From: Macrothele yani | Lineage: Eukaryota > Arthropoda > Arachnida > Araneae > Macrothelidae | Direction of reading: 5' to 3' | DNA length: 64,000 bases | Assembly (NCBI GenBank): GCA_039090855.1 | Contig: CM077011.1 | Span: forward strand, 37,839,501 to 37,903,500 | Shown: piece by piece, positions 55,557 to 64,000 of the stretch | Layout of the letters: each line of letters begins with the position of its first letter | Numbering within the stretch: the stretch's first letter is position 1 | Program-made: the position numbers and the translations under genes | Notes under the pieces: generated by a model | Told to the model about the DNA's origin: nothing | The model's input: the letters and a program-made list of their open reading frames with translations, nothing else | Databases searched by the model: none

Positions 55557-56120
55557 TATAACAAAATGAATCAGGACTATTAACACAGCCTCTAGACGCC
55601 ATAACGCAGTAATAACGAACAGCACAATTAAAAGGAGTGAAATACGCTTCTGCCTTATCTCTTGAAACAGTGTTCAAAATGGCAATAACACACAATGTTT
55701 CATTCGTTAATATAGAGGCGCCATCTGTTGTATCACTTTCCAATTAAAATCCATGTATTGTATCATTTTCCAGCTGCCGCGATCTGCTTTAGCTAGTAAA
55801 TTAAAATTTTTGGAATAAAAAAATAACAGATTACTTCATAATATTTTTCATTTTTGTCATATATAAACAAAACCAACATGGGAAATTGTGAAAAATCTGT
55901 GGGAGAGAGAGAAACACGGATATGATATTCGTGATCAACATAGCTGCATTACTATAAAACACCTGACATTTTGCAATCCCCAAAATAATGTTGGGTTGTG
56001 AATAATTGAACAACTAGTTTACTAGTATATTAAAAACGCAAATTACGTGCAAAGAAAGAAAAGTATTCCAACATTGTATTATTACATTACCATTCACATA
56101 AAACAACCCCGACCTAGTTC
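55557..56120. other. Gene-free stretch
   Basis: No supported gene. Confidence 0.35.
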
Positions 56121-56345
56121 TTAGTGAGGCTTTTGGATGTCTTTCCTCTTCACAAGTTTTTCAATGTTGGGATTCAGAGATAAAGCAGCAAGAACCAGCA
56201 GATTTATGAGATGCTCATCAGTGAGGGCTGAACGATACTTATTTTTCACCAATATGATAGCAAAAGTATTTTCACAAATAACCGACCCATGCGTTGAACT
56301 TGCACTGCTATCAATTGCAATGGCTACGAAGTTTGAAATATCGGT
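56121..56345 (-). pseudogene. hAT-type transposase C-terminal (dimerisation) fragment
   Basis: The minus strand reads STHGSVICENTFAIILVKNK, then KYRSALTDEHLINLLVLAA and NPNIEKLVKRKD before a stop at 56121. The CE.TF...K.KYRS.LTDEHL.LL pattern is that of the hAT C-terminal domain in ZBED/GTF2I-repeat-like transposases. Everything upstream is lost at the boundary with a mariner. Confidence 0.6.
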
Positions 56346-56389
56346 TCTACTGCAACGTTACCAGAAACACGGGTTTAATTAAAGGTGTT

Positions 56390-57420
56390 GAACCAATCCG
56401 AAATTTTAAACAAAGGTAAAGGTGAAGGCGTGGCAGTGGCGGTTACTCGGGCTGCGCATACCTGGCTCAAGAAATTTGCGGCTGGTGACTTGAGTTTAAA
56501 AAGAAAGGAATGTTCGGGTAGGCCGTATGCTGTTAATTCAGACGCCCTGTTAGTGGCTGTGGAAGACAATCCACAAACAAGCACTCGTAAATTGTCAGGA
56601 GAACTGAGAGTTTCCAGATCTACCATCGCTGAGCACCTGCACAAGATCAGAAAGGTTTACAGACGATGCCCCATGAGCTCCTCCCAGCTCAAGCTCAACT
56701 ACGTTTAGAGGCATGCAAGTAACTGCCTAGAAATCCACTCCATACTCAATTTATAAAATAATATTTACTGGGGATGAAAAGTGGATACATCTGCTTAATA
56801 CAGATTCTTCACAACAGTGGTTGAATAGAGGTGAACCAGCTTTACCAACCACTAAATCCGGACGTTTTGAAAAAAAGTTCATGCTGCGTGTCTGGTGGGG
56901 TTATGAAGGTATAATCCATATTGAGCTCATTCCGAATAAATGGTCTATCAATGCCGAACTGTATTCTCAACAATTGGGCAGGATGTATGAAAAACTTCAG
57001 AGGCAGTATCGCGCCTTAGTCAACCGAAAGCGAGCACTCCTGCAACAAGACAGTGCAAAACCTCATACCGCTAATCGTACCCAAGCTAAACGTCAAGAAC
57101 TGCATGGAATCGAGCCGCTGCCTCATCCAGCATACATCAAAGACCTTAACCCTTTCAGGCTATCATTTGTTTCGGGCGATGGCGCATTTTATCTGTGGTA
57201 AACAGATGACTACTTTGGACGATGTCGATACCGACTGCCCAAGAGTCATTTGCCTCTAATCCAAAAGCTTGCTGCCGTGCAAGAATTAAATAACTCACAA
57301 GCAGATGAATTCAAACTATTGAACATGATGGCATGCACTTTGAAATTTAGATTTGATTTTTTCTGAGGTTCTGGGTAAGTGAAACTGTAGTATCAAAAAG
57401 GCCTCTTTTTTTCGGCCACC
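56390..57420 (+). pseudogene. Mariner transposase 3, defective
   Basis: WLKKFAAGDLSLKRKECSGR and NPQTSTRKLSGELRVSRSTI are the helix-turn-helix pair (56450-56640). The first catalytic motif FTGDEKWIHLL is near 56768 after a stop and frame change. VMLRVWW-like LRVWWGYEGIIHIELIPNK and NRKRALLQQDSAKPHTANRT follow, with the second Asp in place. The third Asp of the usual SDYHLF is Gly (SGYHLFRAMAHF, in a shifted frame near 57162). No TIRs found, so element ends are approximate. Confidence 0.82.
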
Positions 57421-57528
57421 ATAATATAAACCAATTTTCTGGACAAAGCAATTCTTGAACTAGAAGGAACGGGAACTTTTATAAACGGAAACTTTGTTAA
57501 AAGACGGGTGGGACCTACCGGCAACTTT

Positions 57529-57736
57529 TTTTTTTTTTTGGATTGGAGGTTTAACGACCACCGTGAGCAACTCAATGGGCTATAACCAGTGACCCTAATT
57601 TAGGGTCACTGATTCCAGGGAAGGCAGAGAGCCAGTGCCGTAAGACAAACACAACTTCCATGCCTCACCGGGATTCGAACCCGGACCCCTTTCGGATCAG
57701 AGGACATCGTTTAGACCACTGTGCCACCGGGGCGGC
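57529..57736 (-). repeat. tRNA-derived SINE, copy 2, with target duplication
   Basis: Same SINE as at 7236-7451, with A and B boxes on the minus strand and a poly(T) on the left. An 11-bp perfect duplication CCGGCAACTTT flanks it (57518-57528 and 57737-57747), which proves retroposition by target-primed reverse transcription. Confidence 0.92.
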
Positions 57737-57747
57737 CCGGCAACTTT

Positions 57748-58571
57748 GCTGCATGTTATTTTCAGGAATTCCCCGAGATTTCAGACCACTTAAGTTTTAC
57801 AAATACGGCGTTTAACTATAGTCAAACGCCGCAGTTCAGTACCTTACATTAGTAAAACCAAAATTAACGCCGCGTTGCTGTAATCGGAGAATATGACACT
57901 ACTGGTATAGAAAAGGATTCCATCAATTTTACAAAAGCTGCAGCATAACAAAACAAACCAATGTTTGGCATGAATCACAAGAGTAAGGAAATCTCGTTGT
58001 TATTAATGAATTTAGTGACGAATGCTTTAAAACGCAATTAAAGAATGCATTTAAACACATCGTCAAAATTTTGTTTTCCTTTCGGAAATGTGCATGTTAT
58101 GCTACAGTTCTCAAAAGCAATTACGAAAGGCATTCTACGCATAACACGAGTTCTCCTCACTGGTTTTGTAACACCAGGAAGCATTCATTATAAAAATGAA
58201 GACGACGCCTTCAATTATTACATTAACATAGCGTTCTGTGTCCCCCCCCCATTTTCGATGAGCGCGTTATTCAACAATTCAACAACAAAAAGACCGCTTT
58301 CAGACTTGTTCATTACTTCAAATAAAAATAAATGTGGCACCGTCTCCTCAGCGAAGAGGAACAGAATAAGGAGTAATTCCGGTGTGACTAATGTTTTTAA
58401 GCTGTGTTACAACTGCTTAAAATTTGTATTACATTAGACCGCTTTAACAAGATGTGCGTGAATTCTCTTTCCTGAAAAAATAAATAAACCCGAGGTTTGA
58501 ATGTTTTCCATTTAAGTTTTTCTGAGCTTTCCAAGGGACATATCTGACATGGCAGTTTGGTAATCAAAAGT
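57748..58571. other. Gene-free stretch
   Basis: A 130-residue frame at 58045-58437 has no recognisable family and low complexity near its middle. Not called. Confidence 0.35.
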
Positions 58572-59105
58572 GAAAAGCTGCACAGCATGTTTTTCCTAGC
58601 ATGTAAACAGCTGCACAGCATGTTTTACCTTGCATGTGAACAGCTGCACAGCATGCTTTTCCTTGCATGTGAACAGATGCACAGCATGTTTTTCCTTGCA
58701 TGTAAACAGCTCCACAGCATGTTTTCTCTTGCATGTGAACAGCTACACAGCATGTTTTTCCTTCTATGTGAACAGCTGCACCGCATGTTTTCCCTTGCAT
58801 CTGGACAGCTGCACAGAATGTTTTTCCTTGCATCTGGACAGCTGCACAGAATGTTTTTCCTTGCATGTAAACAGCTGCGCAGCATGATTTTCCTTACATG
58901 TGAACAGCGGCACAACATGCTTTTCCTTGCATGTGAACAGCTACACAGCATGTTTTTCCTTGCATGTGAACAGCTGCACAGCATGTTTTCCCTTGCATCT
59001 GGACAGCTGCACAGCATGTTTTCCTTGCATCTGGGCAGCTGCACAGCATGTTTTTCCTTGCATGTAAACAGCTGCACAGCATGATTTTCCTTGCATGTGA
59101 ACATC
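58572..59105. repeat. 33-bp minisatellite, about 16 copies
   Basis: Unit AGCTGCACAGCATGTTTTTC plus CTTGCATGTGAAC. Since 33 is divisible by three, frames stay open on both strands (LHSMFFLACEQ-type repeats); these are not evidence of a gene. Confidence 0.92.
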
Positions 59106-59390
59106 ACAGCGTAGCACTATACACAGGTTAATGGTAACCATTAAGAAACATTCCTCTTATGGGGTGAAAATACTTTAAAATGTTCACAGGTTTTAAAAGA
59201 TACAAATGCACGATTCTTTATTTCATGGAGAGGATTCCACATTTACAAACAATTCTTTAGAAAAGTAATGAATGTATACAATGAAAGGGCAATTTATTAT
59301 ACACTGCCACCTAATAACACGTGGTCTCACTTTCGCTTTCACAACAGCAGTAACACGTCGTGGCATGGACTCTACCAGGTGTTAGAAATA

Positions 59391-60709
59391 CGGGAGAGGT
59401 TCGAAAAATAACGCACAGCAATTTTCTTTGTCTTTGCAGGTTGCAGTTTGGCAGACAAAGAGCTTGCATATCACGCTACAGACCAGTTTGGCTAGATCAG
59501 GTGTCGCCGTTGTGGAAGACAGTGTAAACGACGGCACAAAGATGTCGCGTTTGTCAGCGTCGTTTACGAAGGAAGAGTAACGCGGTGTAGTCCGATTCTT
59601 GTGGTCTAAAGCGAAAACTCCGATGGAAATTCCCAAGAAAATGGTTGAAGTGTATGGTGGTGATTGCCTGGATCTCAGCAGCATCTCCAGATGGTGCAGT
59701 ATCTTTGCAGAGGGCCGTGGCAACCTTACCGATTCCCCACGTTCCGGTTGACCTGTAACCGCGTCATCACCTGCCACTATGAGAGGCATTGAACAGGAAA
59801 TTCTGAGAGACCGGCGGATCCGTCTGCGCACATTGGCACCCAAGTTCAACATTTCTTACTGTATAGCGTAGGATTTTGTGCATGACAAACTGCAATTTCT
59901 CAAGGTCAGTGCGCGACGGGTGCCCAAGAGCTTGACAGACAACCAGAAAGGACAGAGAATGATGTCATTCTTAGACCACTTGATGCATTACGCAGAAGGA
60001 CATGCATTTCTGGCAGGTGTAGTGATGAGCGATGAACCCTGGACGTACCACTACATTCCAGAAACAAAGAAGGACAGTATGGTGTGGAAACATTCCGACT
60101 CTCCGCCACCAAAAAAATGAAGAGTAACCCAATCTGCACAAAAAGTCCTCAGGACGGTGTTATGGGACATGCATGACGTTCTCCTGGTGGGGTTGTATCC
60201 AACTGAGACCACTGTGAATGCCAAAATCTACGCTAACACTGTGACAAAGTTACGTCATGCACTTCGTGAAAAAAGGCCCAACAGAGACTCTGGAAATGTC
60301 ACACTGCTTCATTATCTACGCTCGACCACATGTTGCGCAACACGCTCGTGACAAAATTGCATAATTTGGCTGAGAGCTGCTCCAGCACCTACAGTACAGT
60401 CCGGACCTGGCTCCTTCGGACTTTCATCTGTTCCGTCCCTTGAAAAGGTTCCTGGGAGGCCAACGTTTCGATCCGGCTGACAAAGTCAAATAGGTTGTCC
60501 GCAGGTGGCTATACTCCCAGAAAACGGACTTTTATTAACAAGGTATATTACAACTGGTACCACGCTGAGATAAATGTCTCGAGTGTCTCGGTTCTTATGT
60601 TGAAAAATATGTAAGAAATGTAATTCCACCATATATATGTATAGTTTTGCCTATCTATTAAACTGTTTGCCAAAAACAATTGTGTGCGTTACTTTTCGAT
60701 CCACTCCAG
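59391..60709 (+). mobile_element. Mariner element 4, defective
   Basis: Ends CGGGAGAGGTTCGAAAAATA (59391) and the complement of ACTTTTCGATCCACTCCAG (ending 60709), with TA at 59389-59390 and 60710-60711; 1319 bp. The TIR core CGAAAA.TAACGCAC matches at both ends. Confidence 0.85.
59543..60520 (+). pseudogene. Mariner transposase remnant (element 4)
   Basis: SRLSASFTKEE and TPMEIPKKMVEVYGGDCLDL mark the N-terminal domain, with stops between. The 59878-60120 frame has GVVMSDEPWTYHYIPETKKD, the first catalytic region in which the usual GDETW is SDEPW. ARPHVAQHARDKIA near 60330 is the second region, and YSPDLAPSDFHLFRPLKRFL near 60395 the third. Several stops and frame changes separate these. 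Confidence 0.8.
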
Positions 60710-61530
60710 TATTATTATACACAGCCACCTAGTAACATGTGGGATCACCATTCGAATCACAACAGCAACAAAACGTCGTGGCATGGACTCTATCAGGTGT
60801 TGGAAACATTATTGTACACAACCATCTAATAACGTCTGGGCACACCTAGATATCGCTCACAACAGCAGCAACACATCGTTGCATAGACTTTACGAAGTGT
60901 TAGAAACATTATTACATGCACCCACCTAACAACGAGTGGGCCCACCTTTCGTATCACAACAGCAGCAATACGTCGTGGCATGGTCTGTACCAGGTGTTGA
61001 AAACATTATTATGCACAGCCAACTAATACCGTGTGTGTTCACCTTCCTCCCTCACAATAACAGCAACACTTTGTGGCATTCACTCTACCAAGAGCTAGGA
61101 ACATTTTTATACATAGCTACCTAATAACCTGTTGGCCCAACTTTCGTCCTCGCATTAGCAGTAGCGCGTCGTGGCATGGACTCTACTAGGAGTTGGAAAC
61201 ATTATTATTCATAGCCACCTAATAACGTGTGGTCCCATCTTTCTCTCCCACAGCATCAACAACACATCATGGGATGGACTATAGGAAATGTCGGAAGCAT
61301 TATGGTTCATATCCACCTAATAACGCCTGGGCACACCTTTCTATCTATTGCAACAGCAGGAACACGTAGTGGCATGTGCTCTATCAGGTGTTGGACGCAT
61401 TATTATATAGAGATACTTAATAACGTGACATTATTATAAACAGTCATCTAATAATGTGTGGGCCCTCTTTCGCCTTCACGACAACAGCAGCATGTCGTGG
61501 CATAGACTGTCGCTGGTGTTCGAAACACGG

Positions 61531-62136
61531 AAGATTCTCAGCAAGCAGATGGCTCAGATAACACCTATTCGAAAGTTTCTAAAGTCAAAACGAAATCTAG
61601 AAGACAAGCTAGAGCAGATTTCCCAAAACCGAAGGTACCAAAAAATGTAACACAGCGTAAACATCTAACACTAGAAACCCAAGCCGAATCATCACATCAA
61701 GATGATAGTGCTACAGAGTAGTCTGTACAAGCCATGAAGCGCACATTGCATAAAACATCCATTCAATTAGAATCATCTGAGAAGGATAAGGTAAAAGCAA
61801 CAGATATTAATTCCCATTGATGAATTAGAAACCCACTTGACAGGCGGTTTCTCTTCGAGACCTTTAAATGAAAATACTATGCTGGATCTATCTACCTTGG
61901 ACACGGGAGAAAAAGTGCACCACAGTGAGTGTTTTTACACAATATCATCTTCGGGTCCCAGAGGTCATCCTTCAATGAGAAACTTTTACAACCAGTTGTC
62001 GAGAAAAAGTTACAGATAAAAGAATTCTTGTCATGGTTTGAGGCCTTCGAGGCTGTATTTGAACGCTCAGAAACACTGAAAATGAAAGCAAACTTCAACC
62101 CTCACACGATGTCAAAACTTAAAATTAACTCCTTCA
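61531..62136. other. Unclassified stretch with coding-like fragments
   Basis: Short frames such as 61456-61650 (IRKFLKSKRNLEDKLEQISQ) and 61929-62136 (KEFLSWFEAFEAVFERSE) look protein-like in composition, but no family or boundaries can be given. It may be a decayed retroelement or exon. Confidence 0.3.
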
Positions 62137-62333
62137 TTTTTTTTTTGATTGGAGGTTTAACGACCACCGTCAGCAACTCAATGGGCTATAAGCAGTCGCT
62201 CGTCCCTAATTTAGGGTCACTGGTTCTAGGGAAGGGACAGAGCCAGTGCCTTAAGACAAACACAGCATCCATGCCTTACCGGGATTCGAACCCGGACCCC
62301 ATTCGAACGAATGATCAGAGGCCATCGCTTAGT
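62137..62333 (-). repeat. tRNA-derived SINE, copy 3, truncated head
   Basis: Same body and B-box region (plus strand GGATTCGAACCCGG) as copies 1 and 2, poly(T) at 62137-62146, but the last 25 bases containing the A box are missing at 62333. Confidence 0.85.
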
Positions 62334-62737
62334 TTCAATATTCGCTTTTATTCACGTAAAAGAATTACAACAGAACATCCCCAACCTCACACGCAGTGTG
62401 AGAGAAGGGGAGAAATAAAACAAAATGTAGATATTTACAATGAAATGATAATTGTACAGATGAGCAATGACAGGCATTGCATTTTTTGCTGTAAACAGCA
62501 GCAGGTCTGGGATAAATGTTCATCGAAGTCTTGGAACATCACTGGAGCGAAAAAATTTACAGAAAAAAAAATCTGTGCAGTTCTAGTTACATGGGAATCA
62601 CTGGTGGAAGAGAGTCACTGTGCGGATGAAGAGAACTGTGTACAAAAGGTGACATCAGCAGGAAGCAAACACAATCCAGTTCCAGGAGAAAACATGGTGA
62701 GGGAACAGTAAAAATGGAAAGTTCCGACGTAGGTTTA
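62334..62737. other. Gene-free stretch, partly LINE 3' UTR
   Basis: Follows the stop codon of the LINE at 62738 in its own direction. No coding sequence recognised. Confidence 0.35.
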
Positions 62738-64000
62738 TTAAAACAGCAGATGAACAGTCTGGGCACTAGAAAACTGAAACCAGGGACGACACGGCGACCA
62801 TGTTGTGCAGAAGGCAGGTAACCGTGCCGTATCTTTCGCCAAGGAATATTCCAGGGTGAGTCTGACTTTAACCCTGTTGCGGTAGTGTGCAACCAAGGAG
62901 GTAGAGAATGTAATAGGATCTGGATCTTGTAACTGTAGCAGGTGAGAGAAAATAATATATTTAGCTAGAATAAATAAATACGAACAAACTGGTAAAATAG
63001 AGCAGAAACTTGTAGAACTGTGGCCGAGGAAACGATAATCCTCTAGGGTGAGATCACTGGTACAAGAAGGATGTGCAAGTTGGAACATACTGTGAAATAG
63101 TGGGAGCAGCGTCGGACAGTAAACAAACATGTGTAAGACGTCTCCAACAACGTTACAAAAAGGACAGAGATCCGATGATACTATATTTCTCCGGAACAAA
63201 GTCGAAGGGACAGGCAGTCGATTGTGCAAAAACCTCCAATGCACATTAAGTTCTGAGGAGAGGGCCGGTGAATGCTGGGCAGTAGACCAGACTGAGGTTA
63301 GTGCAAAAGAAGGAACAGAGGGAATAGGGCAAGGTACAGCAGAAGAAGAACGGAGAAAACGGTACAGGGTGCGGGTGGAAAGACTGTGGAGAGGGAGGAG
63401 ATCACCGGAAAAGGGAAGGAAGAACGGAAAAGAGAGAGAGGCAGAGGAAACGGAAAGGAGGCCAGAGGATTCGACTAGGGAAAGAAAAAGTGATTGAAGA
63501 GCATGTTTAAGTTGGAGGAAGTTATCAGAGAGTTCGGGCGAGGGTGGTAGGGTGAGAAAAAGTTCGGAAACGGGTTTCCATGAAAAATCGGGAAGGACCA
63601 GTTGGGAAACGGAGACTACACCAGCGTGTAGTAATGCGGGGAAAAAGAAAAAGTTGGCAGTAGGGGGGTGGACGACGGAGGAGAAAAAACGAGGTTAGGA
63701 AAGAAGATCAAGAGTGGAAGAGGGGGGTTGACGAATGAGCGGTAAAGAACGAAGGAACTGAACAGCTTCATGGTAGACTAGAGGAAAACGGGGGGAATGA
63801 CAGTGTGAATATCCATCTTGAGAAGAAGATGGACGGTGAGGCAGGGATTAAGGGGGAAGTCAGAACATTAAGCAGAAGAATGGAAGCGGAAGAGTCTGGT
63901 TGAACTGTCAAACGGAGGAAATTGAAAATTCTTACAGCTTTATAACGTACGGTAATCTCTGGCATATTGAGGCCACCACAAGTCGAAGGTAGAGACAATA
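62738..64000 (-). pseudogene. LINE C-terminal region with zinc-binding domain, runs out of window
   Basis: From the window end the minus strand reads LSLPSTCGGLNMPEITVRYK (63998-63900), the post-RT block of LINEs with GGLN-x-P. After lost or shifted sequence it is again open from at least 63470 to the stop at 62738, with NVHWRFLHNRLPVPSTLFRR and CPFCNVVGDVLHMFVYC, a Cys-Cys-His-Cys RT-associated zinc-binding motif. This C-terminal arrangement is found in L1/Tx1-like and related LINEs. The catalytic RT lies beyond the window. Ends before A-rich sequence. Confidence 0.7.

Larger units (their letters stand above)
59296..61530 (-). repeat. ~98-bp tandem repeat derived from a Tc1 C-terminus
   Basis: Units start near 59296, 60712, 60812, 60908, 61005, 61102, 61200, 61297, 61398 (partial) and 61431. 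The minus strand of a typical unit reads FQHLVESMPRRVAAVV then a Lys-Val-Gly-Pro, the standard end of a Tc1 transposase (compare VESMPRRIAAVNRAKGG of element J). Units have diverged by point changes. Mariner element 4 is inserted in the first unit. Confidence 0.85.

Noticed and set aside
58045..58437. 130-residue plus frame as a gene
   Set aside because: No recognisable domain and composition similar to flanking non-coding DNA.
58557..59141. Several repeat-peptide frames on both strands
   Set aside because: By-product of the 33-bp minisatellite, open in several frames at once.
63129..63497. 122-residue plus frame rich in Arg and Glu
   Set aside because: Antisense shadow of the minus-strand LINE frame, which continues through this interval.

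Overview
This looks like nuclear DNA from an arthropod with a repeat-rich genome. The only host gene segment I can defend is one terminal exon at 5039-5308 on the plus strand. It has a splice acceptor, 89 codons and a glutamate-rich tail, and it reads like the C-terminus of arthropod troponin T. Almost everything else is mobile-element DNA: Tc1-like elements with TA target sites, mariners, LINE and Penelope fragments, two kinds of tRNA-related short retroelements, and satellites that visibly grew out of those elements. I cannot name the species.

Layout. 0-5 kb: LINE and Tc1 scraps, an RTE-type LINE 3' end, and a ~152-bp satellite whose monomers each carry a CTCF-like box. 5.0-5.3 kb: the troponin T exon. 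5.5-15.6 kb: a string of Tc1, SINE, LINE, DUF4817-type and mariner insertions. 15.7-20.6 kb: a nest in which an old Tc1 element is split by two TRIM-like LTR elements and by a non-autonomous hAT element, itself split by a young Tc1. 21.5-29.4 kb: more Tc1 copies, a MITE and a 42-bp minisatellite. 29.4-32.7 kb: mostly unreadable intergenic DNA. 32.7-36.2 kb: a 65/66-bp satellite derived from the TRIM internal region. 36.3-38.6 kb: Penelope and Tc1. 39.5-46.1 kb: LINE, Tc1, a TRIM, and a mariner with an amplified 200-bp internal segment ending in large hairpins. 46.7-48.1 kb: an inverted copy of the 152-bp satellite. 48.1-55.6 kb: Tc1 elements, one with its catalytic-motif codons amplified about 22 times. 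56-64 kb: hAT and mariner remnants, SINEs, minisatellites and a LINE that runs out of the window.

The most interesting material is (1) a family of 500-590 bp LTR-like elements (162-180 bp LTRs) whose LTRs each contain a tRNA-like module, with a lysine-tRNA-type primer binding site, a purine tract and 4-bp target duplications; a diverged copy directly precedes the 3.3-kb satellite; (2) three separate cases of transposase coding DNA turned into tandem repeats, one of them 13 codons repeated in frame around the first catalytic aspartate; (3) convergent CTCF-like arrays about 42 kb apart. None of these elements forms an operon-like system with its neighbours; relationships are by nested insertion and shared ancestry.
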